Origin: Oscillospiraceae bacterium
GTDB taxonomy: Bacteria > Bacillota > Clostridia > Oscillospirales > Ruminococcaceae
Reading direction: 5' to 3'
Assembly: GCA_017438745.1 (NCBI GenBank)
Contig: JAFRUS010000055.1
Location: forward strand, 1-64,000
Length of the DNA: 64,000 nucleotides
A program made the position numbers and the translations under genes. Below, piece by piece: positions 24,821 to 32,531 of this stretch (position 1 is its first letter; every line of letters begins with the position of its first letter). The notes beneath the pieces were generated by a model, which was not told the DNA's origin, did no database searches, and saw nothing but the letters and a program-made list of their open reading frames with translations.

Positions 24821-27133
24821 TTATTCCGGATTACGGAGAACGTTACGTATCTTGTAGCGCTTGTTCTCGTAAAGCAGTTTGTCAGCTTCGTTCATAAGAT
24901 TGTGCAGGCTTGTTTCGTAGCTGCAGGTGAATTCGTAAATACCTGAGCTTATGCGTATCATGTACGGCTTGCCGCTGATCTCATTAACGTGGTCACATGC
25001 CTCACGTATCCTGTTTCTGAGCATTATGCTGAAGTCAGGATCGTCGGTAAGAACGAATGCTGCAAATTCATCACCGCCGAATCGTGCAACAATATCGCTT
25101 GTGCGTATGCACTTTGTAAGTATCTCGGCAGTTTTCTGTATTGCGTAGTCGCCTTCATCGTGACCGAAAATATCGTTGATCTGTTTGAGATTGTCCATGT
25201 CGGCAAATATGACTGCGGCACGGCGTCCTGTATGTTCGAGTATGCTGCTTCTTGCTCTTTCCATGAATCCTCGTCTGTTGAGTATTCCGGTGAGCTCGTC
25301 AGATCTTGATATCTGGTTAAGGCGTTCGTTTTTGGTGGTAGCCTTTGAAAGACTCTCTCTGAGATTTGACTGAACTTCCTTCTGGACCTCGAGCATATTC
25401 CTGAGCTTAAGTGCGTAGGAGATCTGTGAGGTTATGAACGAATTATAGAAGTTGTAGTCGTCGGTATCTATGTCATAGAGAAGTATGCCGTAATTCTCTT
25501 CGCTGCAGAATACAGGTGAAGCGATCAGCGTAAATCTGCTGTCCGGCATATATTCGTTTCTGAACAGGAAAGCTGCGCGTATCTTCTTTCCGCGTACAAA
25601 TGATTTTAACAGGCCGCCTGTCTGATATGAGTAAAGCATTTCGTGGGAAGGCTGCTCCCAGTCATTTCTTGATTTTGAGATGACCGTTTTTTCGTGCAGA
25701 TAAAGATAGCTTGAACGTATTCCCATTGCCTTCAGTCCCTGCATGATATTTGCAGGAATGCTGTTGTTGCTCTGGAAGCATTCGATAGTATTGCCGATTA
25801 TCGAGTTTGCACAGCGTACATTATCCTTTATTTCGTTTGCTATAAGCGGACTGTTCTTGTGTTCGTAGGAAATGATCTGCTTGAAGAAATCCATGAACAG
25901 TTTGTATATGCCTGTCCTTGTCTCTTCGTCACGGGCAAGGGAAACTGCCTTGTCACAGATCAGTGAAAGAACGGAATTAAGATTGTCCGGCTTGATAAAA
26001 TCAAGGATGTGGTAACTGAGAAGAACTTCAAATTTAAAAGTCGCCATCTTGTAGTCCAGCGGCTCGGAAGCATCACGTATACTGGTCAGAAATCTTGCGG
26101 CAAACTGGAGAAAACTCTTTATTATTCTCTGGTTTGACTGGTAGTTTATACTGTCGTAGTATGAAGTTATGATGTCATTTATCTTCAGTATGAATTTATT
26201 TATATCCTGATCTTCGCTTGTAAGCAGATATTCAATGTCGCGTGTAAGTTTTGACTTGCATCCGCAGGAATCACGCTTGACGAGTTTCGTCTTTACTGTT
26301 ATGTCTTCGGAAGGAGAGCCTGTCAGAATGCTGTGAGCTGCTTTGACTGCATTCATACCAAGATCACGGTATCTCGCACGTACTGTGGTAAGCGGCGGAT
26401 TCAGTGAAACTGATTCAGGAATATCGTCGAAGCCTGTTACCAGAATATCTTTGCCGATAACGAGATCACGCTTTTCAATCTCCTTGTATCCGGCGATGGC
26501 CATAAGGTCGTTCGAGAAGCAGATGGCATCCATGTCAGGATTATCGCTGAGAAGCTTATCAATTACCGGACGGCAGTTTTCAGTAAAGTCGCCTTCAGCA
26601 ACAAGCTCAGGGTCGTAAGGTATGCCGTGTCTTTTGAGGGCTTCCTTATATTTTTCCAGACGCTGAACAGCTTCAAGGTTTGTGGAAGGACCGGTAACGA
26701 AACCGATGCGCTTTCTTCCGTGCTCGTTTACAAGGTGGTCTATTTCAAGATCGATGCCGTTGGTCTCAAATGAAACGCAAGGCAGATCATCTATTTTTTC
26801 TGAAATTGTCACTACAGGAGTATCTCCGAACTGGTGCGCTATTTCGCTGAGCACCTCAGGAGCGACATATCTGCCCATGACAGCCGTTTCAAGTATTACT
26901 GCATCAAAACTGTGATTTTCCGCATATGAAAACATGCAGTTGTACTGATAGTGATATTTTTTGCTAAGTGAGTCGTTCGTATGTTCTTCTTCAAGAAAAC
27001 GCACCGGGAACACCACAAGATTGATGTCCATGCTTTCCGCTGCGTGCGCTGCTCCGAGAAATATTTCCTCCGAGAACTTGCTTTCCATATGTCCGACAAA
27101 CAAAGCTACTGAAAAACGTCTTTTCATGTTCAT
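24821..27133 (-). CDS. LacI-type ligand-binding domain fused to GGDEF diguanylate cyclase
   Basis: About 770 residues. The N-terminal 290 residues resemble the periplasmic-binding-protein-like effector domain of LacI regulators (FSVALFVGHMESKF..., GFVTGPSTNLEAV, DAICFSNDLMAIAGY, ILVTGFDDIPES) but there is no helix-turn-helix and no signal peptide. A helical middle region (about 300-590) leads to a GGDEF domain with an intact RFGGDEF site near residue 685 and an RTSD inhibitory I-site 5 residues before it. It probably makes c-di-GMP in response to a cytosolic ligand, perhaps a sugar. ATG 27133 is chosen over the upstream GTG because AAAGGGG is 5 nt before it; 27127 is possible. Confidence 0.85.
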   Translation of the reverse strand: MNMKRRFSVALFVGHMESKFSEEIFLGAAHAAESMDINLVVFPVRFLEEEHTNDSLSKKYHYQYNCMFSYAENHSFDAVILETAVMGRYVAPEVLSEIAHQFGDTPVVTISEKIDDLPCVSFETNGIDLEIDHLVNEHGRKRIGFVTGPSTNLEAVQRLEKYKEALKRHGIPYDPELVAEGDFTENCRPVIDKLLSDNPDMDAICFSNDLMAIAGYKEIEKRDLVIGKDILVTGFDDIPESVSLNPPLTTVRARYRDLGMNAVKAAHSILTGSPSEDITVKTKLVKRDSCGCKSKLTRDIEYLLTSEDQDINKFILKINDIITSYYDSINYQSNQRIIKSFLQFAARFLTSIRDASEPLDYKMATFKFEVLLSYHILDFIKPDNLNSVLSLICDKAVSLARDEETRTGIYKLFMDFFKQIISYEHKNSPLIANEIKDNVRCANSIIGNTIECFQSNNSIPANIMQGLKAMGIRSSYLYLHEKTVISKSRNDWEQPSHEMLYSYQTGGLLKSFVRGKKIRAAFLFRNEYMPDSRFTLIASPVFCSEENYGILLYDIDTDDYNFYNSFITSQISYALKLRNMLEVQKEVQSNLRESLSKATTKNERLNQISRSDELTGILNRRGFMERARSSILEHTGRRAAVIFADMDNLKQINDIFGHDEGDYAIQKTAEILTKCIRTSDIVARFGGDEFAAFVLTDDPDFSIMLRNRIREACDHVNEISGKPYMIRISSGIYEFTCSYETSLHNLMNEADKLLYENKRYKIRNVLRNPE

Positions 27134-27400
27134 CCGCACCCCTTTCGCTTCAGAGTCTCCTTACAGATACTTTCCTTTGTCCCTATTTTTGTTAATGTAC
27201 AATTTTTTTACTTTGGTCGATTACTCCAAAATTGTACTGTATACATATTCTATTTTAATCTATTATGAGAAAAAAATCAAGTGGATAAAGTGAAGATTAT
27301 ATGAAAAACAGAACATAAGAAACAGATATTGTTTGCTATATGGCATGGATGTTTAATGTGTCCACTAAACAGAAGGTTTGATGGTGCATAGATTCTGACT
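27134..27400. other. Intergenic region without a recognised gene
   Basis: Divergent spacer between the GGDEF gene and the TTGAAGT array. A-rich, with several TATA-like stretches but no promoter I can place confidently for the minus-strand gene. The segment GATTCTGAC just before 27401 is also the left flank of the arrays at 34155 and 45131. Confidence 0.4.
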
Positions 27401-27494
27401 TTGAAGTAATTGAAGTTTGATTGAAGTGACGTTGAAGTTTTATTGAAGTAATATTGAAGTTGACATTGAAGTGATATTGAAGTATAATTGAAGT
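27401..27494 (+). repeat. TTGAAGT array 1 (nine copies, about 11-bp pitch)
   Basis: TTGAAGT begins at 27401, 27410, 27421, 27432, 27443, 27454, 27466, 27477 and 27488, mostly 11 bp apart with variable 2-5 nt between units. It covers positions -117 to -24 relative to the GTG of the next gene and contains that gene's promoter. Confidence 0.9.
27460..27488 (+). promoter_or_regulatory. Promoter embedded in TTGAAGT array 1
   Basis: TTGACA (27460-27465), exactly 17 bp, TATAAT (27483-27488). The spacer itself contains a TTGAAGT unit and part of another, so a factor bound to the repeats would occlude or contact RNA polymerase. Confidence 0.75.
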
Positions 27495-27517
27495 AACGAA
27501 AAAAAGAAGGTGATAAC

Positions 27518-28960
27518 GTGTATCTTGAGGAAATTGAAAATGATATATGCATGGAAAGCGACAAACTTGAATGCAAAGCTATGCTTAACCGTGATGATGT
27601 TGTAGGCTGGCTTAAAAGCATTGCAGGTTTTGCAAATGCATCCGGCGGCGTTTTTTATATCGGTGTTGAGGATAAAACGAATAAACTGATCGGTTTTGAC
27701 CGTAAGGCTGCCGATAATGAGCGGAATTATTTCAACAATAAGGTCAATGAGCATCTTACACCTCGACCTGTAATGAACATCTCGTTTATCCGCTATGAGA
27801 TCAAAGACAATGAACGTTTTATAATTCGTGTAAATGTAGCTGAATCTTCAGTCAAGCCGGTGATACTTAAATATAAAAATGTTCCGTCAATATATATGAG
27901 ACGTGACGGATTTACCGGCGGTGCAACATATGAAGAAATAATTGAAATGAGCATTAAAAGCAGTCGCAGTCAGTACGATGTTCAGATATCTGATGTGAAA
28001 TATGATCCGAAGGATTTCAGTACGCTCGAAAGATTCTACAGTGAACATAATGAAGGAAAGAAACTACGTGAAAAAGCTCTTGGTTCAATGGGATTCTTTA
28101 ACGAGGAAGGCTTTCTTGCAAACGGTGCGGTAATGTTTAAAGACGGATACAGTGAAGGGAAAACTGAAGTTCAGTGTTCAGTATTTTCCGGACTTAACAA
28201 AGGCAGTGAAAGAATCGTTACAATAAATCGGTTCAGCGGAAATCTTATCGAAGATATTGAATATATAATGGAGTTTGTTGATCAGCGTATGAACCACACC
28301 ATTATCAAGAAAGAAAATGAACGTATAAATCTTGATTCCTATCCGAAGCGTGCGTTGTTTGAAGGCGTAATAAATGCGATTGCTCACAGAGATTACTATC
28401 TTGATGGTACACAGATCCAGATCGACATGTTCAAAAACAGAATTGAGATATCTTCTCCGGGCGGATTTTACCGCGGAGAGAAGATCGGAAAGACATATGA
28501 TCTTTCGGGAGTTATCTCAAAAAGGCGAAATGAGCTTATTTCATCTGTTCTTGTAATGTGTAATGTAATGGAGGCTGCCGGCACCGGATTTGACAAGATC
28601 ACTGAGGAATATGCGACCGCAGATGAGAAGCACAAACCGTATATTTTTTCATCATCAGATCATTTCACACTGGTCCTTCCTGACCTGACATATGATAAGG
28701 GTGTGGCTGAAAATGACATTCCGGAAATAACGTTTATGCCAAGTAAAGACGGAACGGAACACGATGAGAAAGTTCTTGCATTCTGTTATAATCAGGCACG
28801 GAAGGCGTCGGAAATAGCAGAATATCTCGGAATAAGTGATTCATCTTATCTAAGAAAGAAGGTCATCGAAAATCTGGTGGAGAACGGATATCTGGAGAAA
28901 AACAAGGTTTCAAGGTCGACGTTTTATCGTACTAACCGTGATGTGGTGGCGAAGATATAG
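27518..28960 (+). CDS. AlbA_2/HATPase_c_4 domain protein with winged-helix C-terminus
   Basis: A 480-residue protein: N-terminal Schlafen-like AlbA_2 domain (ESDKLECKAML, SIAGFANASGGVFYIGVED, about 10-130), a linker, a GHKL-type ATP-binding region (ALFEGVINAIAHRDYYLDGTQIQIDM, IEISSPGGF, about 285-395), and a C-terminal winged helix (ARKASEIAEYLGISDSSYLRKKVIENLVENGYL). Such COG2865 proteins are considered putative transcriptional regulators or nucleic-acid-acting proteins; some occur in defence islands. GTG start at 27518, 5 nt after AGAAGGTG. Monocistronic; promoter lies within the repeat array. Confidence 0.82.
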   Translation: MYLEEIENDICMESDKLECKAMLNRDDVVGWLKSIAGFANASGGVFYIGVEDKTNKLIGFDRKAADNERNYFNNKVNEHLTPRPVMNISFIRYEIKDNERFIIRVNVAESSVKPVILKYKNVPSIYMRRDGFTGGATYEEIIEMSIKSSRSQYDVQISDVKYDPKDFSTLERFYSEHNEGKKLREKALGSMGFFNEEGFLANGAVMFKDGYSEGKTEVQCSVFSGLNKGSERIVTINRFSGNLIEDIEYIMEFVDQRMNHTIIKKENERINLDSYPKRALFEGVINAIAHRDYYLDGTQIQIDMFKNRIEISSPGGFYRGEKIGKTYDLSGVISKRRNELISSVLVMCNVMEAAGTGFDKITEEYATADEKHKPYIFSSSDHFTLVLPDLTYDKGVAENDIPEITFMPSKDGTEHDEKVLAFCYNQARKASEIAEYLGISDSSYLRKKVIENLVENGYLEKNKVSRSTFYRTNRDVVAKI

Positions 28961-28965
28961 AAAAG

Positions 28966-28994
28966 GTACCGGCGTGTCTCTGACACGCCGGTAC
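28966..28994 (+). terminator. Terminator hairpin (CCGGCGTGTC family)
   Basis: Perfect 13-bp stem GTACCGGCGTGTC/GACACGCCGGTAC with a 3-nt loop, 5 bp after the AlbA_2 gene. Close relatives end the genes at 34071 and 48073. Confidence 0.8.
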
Positions 28995-29091
28995 TATTTA
29001 TAGTGCATCGAAGATGCACCGATCATCCGTGCGAAAATATAGTGAGCAAAAATTCTTTTTGAAAAAAGTGTAGTGTACATCATGCATTTTA

Positions 29092-29102
29092 CGTTTATAT
29101 AG
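29092..29102 (+). promoter_or_regulatory. Candidate ECF-type promoter element, sigma gene 1
   Basis: CGTTTATATAG followed by ACAGGAGCTC resembles CGTGTATATAGACAG upstream of the third ECF gene (48152). Probable -10 region of an autoregulated ECF promoter. Confidence 0.4.
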
Positions 29103-29139
29103 ACAGGAGCTCCAAAACAGATGAAAAGGAGGAAGGCAG

Positions 29140-29700
29140 ATGACGGATGAAGAGATCGTTGAACTGTATTTTGACCGATCTGAGAATGCAGTAAAGGAAA
29201 CGGATAATAAATACGGTGCGAAGTGCAGGGCGGCAGCTTGCCGGATACTTAAGGATCGCGGAGACAGTGAAGAGTGTACAAATGATACATATATGAAAAT
29301 GTGGAAGGCAATTCCGCCGTACAGACCACTGTGCCTGTATGCGTATGTGATAAGGATAGTCCGCAATACGGCTATAGATATGATAAGGCACAGAGATGCA
29401 AAACGCCGTTCCGAAGGTGAATATGCAACGGTATATGATGAGATAAAGGACTGCATACCGGCTGCGGATAATGTTGAAAAGACTGTCGAGGCAAATGAGC
29501 TTACGGAACTTATAGAAAGATTTTTAAACGGACAGAGCAAAGAAAAGAAGACCATGTTCATGATGCGTTATTTCAGTTTCTGTTCTGTTGCGCAGATAGC
29601 GTCAGAACTTGGTGTTGGCGAGAGCAAGGTAACTGTTACACTTACGAGAGTAAGAAGCAAACTACGAGAATACCTTGAAAAAGAAGGGATAGATATATGA
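29140..29700 (+). CDS. ECF sigma factor 1
   Basis: A 186-residue ECF (group IV) RNA polymerase sigma factor: region 2 (TDNKYGAKCRAAACRILKD..., VIRIVRNTAIDMIRHRDAKRR) and region 4 (MFMMRYFSFCSVAQIASELGVGESKVTVTLTRVRSKL). It overlaps the next gene, a single-pass membrane protein, by 4 nt (ATGA), the usual arrangement of a sigma factor with its membrane anti-sigma. GGAGGAAGG precedes the start. Confidence 0.9.
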   Translation: MTDEEIVELYFDRSENAVKETDNKYGAKCRAAACRILKDRGDSEECTNDTYMKMWKAIPPYRPLCLYAYVIRIVRNTAIDMIRHRDAKRRSEGEYATVYDEIKDCIPAADNVEKTVEANELTELIERFLNGQSKEKKTMFMMRYFSFCSVAQIASELGVGESKVTVTLTRVRSKLREYLEKEGIDI

Positions 29701-30896
29701 AAACAAAAGAAGATAAGATCATAGATGCAATAGGCGGATTATCAGACGAAAATGTGATGCTTACAGACCGTGAAAATGCATCGGAAACAAATGAAAGAGA
29801 AATTGAAGTACATGATGAAAGTACACGAAAGATATCATTCCGCAGGACTGCGTTCGGAACAGTTGCTGCAGCAGTTGTGCTTGCAGGCGGACTTGCAATT
29901 TGGAGCAAGATAAACACACTGGATCCGTTTGAACCTGGCGATGAAAACAGCAGCACTGCTTTTACAGATGTTGTTACCGGAACTGCTGCGGAAAATCAGG
30001 TAACTGATACATCAGAAACGGATATATCTGAAAAGCCGAAGAACACAGTTATAGTTACTGTTGCAGATACATCTGTGACGATGATCACTGAAGCGGAAGA
30101 AACTGCACCTGTAACAAGCACAAAGACAGAAGCATCAGTTACAGATTCATCTGCAGAGTCAGTGAAATATGATAAGCCATCTTCTGAAAGCACACAGGAA
30201 TCTCAGATAAAGATTGTGGACGGCGAACTTTTAAAGTCAGAGGATCTTGTTGATTTCAATTCTGTCAGTGAGCTTAATTATTACATAGACTACGATAAAG
30301 AATGGGCTGAAACACATGACAGCGACACATGGGGTTATAACATGAGAAATTTGCTTGACCAGATAGGTTCAGCGGAGCTAGAAAACATTTATTACAGAGC
30401 AGATTATCTTTTCAGACTGCGTTCGCCTGAAAAAATAATAATGTTTGAAGGATACAATTACAGCGCCAGTGTGATTTTTTCTGATCAGGAATCGGGTTTA
30501 GGGCAGTATGGCAGTACCGGATTTAATTACGACAGTTTCATAAACGATCTTCATGAGGTTTTTACCGATGAATGCCTGAACACAAAGACTAACTTTAAAG
30601 ATTCAACGAGTTTCAGAAAATACGGTGATGAACTTTTCTGTACGCGCGGAAGCAAGGGCGGAGATGTTACGCTTCTGTACACAGAGTATACACTTGAAAA
30701 GCAGGATGAAAATGAAATCATTATCACACAGATCGATTATCACGATGATTCTGCTATAGGCAATCCGATCAGTTCGGATGATTTCACTCCTGAAATGCGA
30801 AATTCAGATTCTCTGAGAAAAGAATACGGACAGTTCCGTTTTGTAAAGACTGATGCCGGATGGCGTATAGCTGATTTTCCGAAATCAAGATATTAA
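29697..30896 (+). CDS. Single-pass membrane protein, probable anti-sigma partner 1
   Basis: 399 residues: a cytosolic N-terminus of about 50 residues (KTKEDKIIDAIGGLSDENV), one transmembrane helix (about 52-70, AFGTVAAAVVLAGGLAIW), a Thr/Ser/Glu-rich wall-spanning linker (about 80-175), then a folded extracellular domain I do not recognise. No zinc-binding ZAS motif is visible. Coupling to the ECF gene suggests it sequesters the sigma factor until an extracellular signal; that role is inference. In clostridial cellulosome producers similar SigI/RsgI pairs sense polysaccharides, but the families differ. Confidence 0.6.
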   Translation: MKTKEDKIIDAIGGLSDENVMLTDRENASETNEREIEVHDESTRKISFRRTAFGTVAAAVVLAGGLAIWSKINTLDPFEPGDENSSTAFTDVVTGTAAENQVTDTSETDISEKPKNTVIVTVADTSVTMITEAEETAPVTSTKTEASVTDSSAESVKYDKPSSESTQESQIKIVDGELLKSEDLVDFNSVSELNYYIDYDKEWAETHDSDTWGYNMRNLLDQIGSAELENIYYRADYLFRLRSPEKIIMFEGYNYSASVIFSDQESGLGQYGSTGFNYDSFINDLHEVFTDECLNTKTNFKDSTSFRKYGDELFCTRGSKGGDVTLLYTEYTLEKQDENEIIITQIDYHDDSAIGNPISSDDFTPEMRNSDSLRKEYGQFRFVKTDAGWRIADFPKSRY

Positions 30897-30921
30897 ACTG
30901 AAAATAAATATATAAAAGCAG

Positions 30922-30959
30922 AACAGCATATCCCGCGTATTTATGTGAGATATGCTGTT
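30922..30959 (+). terminator. Terminator after ECF operon 1
   Basis: AACAGCATATC/GATATGCTGTT stem followed by TTAATTTT, 25 bp after the stop. Confidence 0.75.
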
Positions 30960-30983
30960 TAATTTTAAATCACTGATGTTTTA

Positions 30984-31046
30984 TTGAAGTTTCATTGAAG
31001 TTATATTGAAGTTGTTATCGGATCTGTAATGAAGTATAATTGAAGT
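30984..31046 (+). repeat. TTGAAGT array 2 (five units)
   Basis: Units at 30984, 30995, 31006, 31029 (ATGAAGT) and 31040, i.e. steps of 11, 11, 23 and 11 bp, keeping phase across a missing unit. Lies upstream of the dockerin-CYTH gene. Confidence 0.8.
31012..31040 (+). promoter_or_regulatory. Promoter embedded in TTGAAGT array 2
   Basis: TTGTTA (31012-31017), 17 bp, TATAAT (31035-31040); the -10 sits between the same two repeat units as in array 1. Confidence 0.65.
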
Positions 31047-31113
31047 AATGAACTGAAAGCCGTCGTATCTGTTGGTGACGATGGCATAAGACAGATTTTT
31101 AGGAGGACGAAAA

Positions 31114-31881
31114 ATGAGAAGATCAAAAATTATTACAGCTGTTCTGGGAAGCGTTCTTATTGCCGGGACAATGGCTCTGAATGTCGGTATATTAAATGCG
31201 GAAGGAATTTTCACCTACGATGTGGACGGTAACGGCGTCGTGAATGTAATGGACCTTATCCATCTGAAGTCGTATCTTATCGGAGAAGAGAAACTGATTG
31301 AACCTGAGAAAACTGAACCGAAAGAAGGCCAGACTGACTATAAGATCTCTAAGGATTACATCGATGCGATAAAAAAGATCGATGCCGATGATGTGGAGAT
31401 TGAAAAGAAATGGCTGATCGATAAGGATAGGATCCCGTATAATCTTTCTTGGGTGGAGCATGTTATTGAGATTGAGCAGACATATGTGTGCTTTTCACCT
31501 GAAATGAGACTCAGAAAATACGACAGCGGTGCGTCCTATGAATTTACGGTAAAATCCAATATGAGAAGCGACGGCCTTGCTCGTGACGAGACCAATATCG
31601 CAATAACGGAAGATGAGTACAACGACATTATAAAGAATAAGCAGGGCAATACTATCCACAAGACAAGATATCAGTTTATGGATGCCGGTCAGGTCATCGC
31701 CATTGATATTTTCCACGGCGATCTTGACGGACTTGCCTATATGGAGATAGAATTCCCGGACTTCAGTTCAGCTGAAAAATATCAGACACCGGACTGGGTA
31801 ATAGCCGATGTGACCGATGATATCAGATACAAAAACGGCCATCTTGCGAGATATGGCATCCCGGACCGTGAAGATTCGTGA
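31114..31881 (+). CDS. Secreted dockerin-repeat protein with a CYTH domain
   Basis: 255 residues: signal peptide (RRSKIITAVLGSVLIAGTMA, cleavage near residue 29-30), one dockerin-type calcium loop with its helix (YDVDGNGVVNVMDLIHLKSYL, split here for length at 35-54), a short linker, then a CYTH/triphosphate-tunnel domain (about 92-250). The CYTH hallmark ExExK is present as EIEKK at 95-99, with MRLRKY (131-136), YEFTVKS and later acidic strands (AIDIFHGDLDGLAYMEIEFP). CYTH enzymes act on triphosphates in the cytosol, so export with a dockerin-like repeat is unexpected. One calcium loop only; a full dockerin needs two. AGGAGG lies before the ATG. Confidence 0.75.
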   Translation: MRRSKIITAVLGSVLIAGTMALNVGILNAEGIFTYDVDGNGVVNVMDLIHLKSYLIGEEKLIEPEKTEPKEGQTDYKISKDYIDAIKKIDADDVEIEKKWLIDKDRIPYNLSWVEHVIEIEQTYVCFSPEMRLRKYDSGASYEFTVKSNMRSDGLARDETNIAITEDEYNDIIKNKQGNTIHKTRYQFMDAGQVIAIDIFHGDLDGLAYMEIEFPDFSSAEKYQTPDWVIADVTDDIRYKNGHLARYGIPDREDS

Positions 31882-31925
31882 TACTGTTTATTGATTTTTC
31901 ATGTTATAATTAAAAAATGCACGGA

Positions 31926-31951
31926 AACAGATCTCTCAGTTGTATATATAG
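31926..31951 (+). promoter_or_regulatory. Candidate ECF promoter, sigma gene 2
   Basis: GGAAAC, a typical ECF -35, followed after 13 bp by GTATATATAG, which resembles the TATATAG elements before the other two ECF genes. The downstream GAACATCATGATG also recalls the region before ECF gene 1. Confidence 0.4.
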
Positions 31952-32033
31952 TGAACATCATGATGTTGAGGGAGCTGATCAGCGTTCCCGGATATAGCAG
32001 AAAGAGCACTATATTGTGAAAGGAGAGAAAGGG

Positions 32034-32531
32034 ATGAGTGATAAAAACGATGCTTTGTATGCATTCAGAAAATACGGTGACACGGTACTCAGAGCGGCAT
32101 ATGCCGTTACCGGAAGCTATCATGAGGCGGAAGATATTACACAGGAAGTTTTTCTGAAACTTCATGCTGCGCCGCAGGAATTTGAAAATGATGAGCATAT
32201 GAAAGCGTGGCTTTTACGAGTGACGATAAACAGGTGTAAAAATTTTAAGAAGAGTTTCCGTTTCAGCAGGACATCTGTGATCGATGAGGCGCTGGAAAAT
32301 ACTCTGAAGTGTGAATTTACTGAAAGGGACAATGAAATACGTGAGCAGATCGAACGGCTTCCGGAAAAATACGCATCGGTGATCTTCCTTTATTATTTTG
32401 AAGAATACAACATAAGAGAGATAGCAGATATTCTCGGTAAAAGTGAGAATACGGTGAGTTCGCTGCTGCAGCGCGGACGAAGGAAACTGAAGACCGAACT
32501 TGAAAAGGAGGGGTATGCTTATGAGACCTAA
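32034..32531 (+). CDS. ECF sigma factor 2
   Basis: About 165 residues with region 2 (DTVLRAAYAVTGSYHEAED, ITQEVFLKLHAAP, AWLLRVTINRCKNFKK) and region 4 (LPEKYASVIFLYYFEEYNIR, EIADILGKSENTVSSLLQRG). Different subfamily from the other two ECF factors here. ATG 32034 follows AAAGGAGAG; the upstream in-frame GTG at 32016 overlaps that site. It overlaps the partner gene by 11 nt. Confidence 0.92.
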   Translation: MSDKNDALYAFRKYGDTVLRAAYAVTGSYHEAEDITQEVFLKLHAAPQEFENDEHMKAWLLRVTINRCKNFKKSFRFSRTSVIDEALENTLKCEFTERDNEIREQIERLPEKYASVIFLYYFEEYNIREIADILGKSENTVSSLLQRGRRKLKTELEKEGYAYET

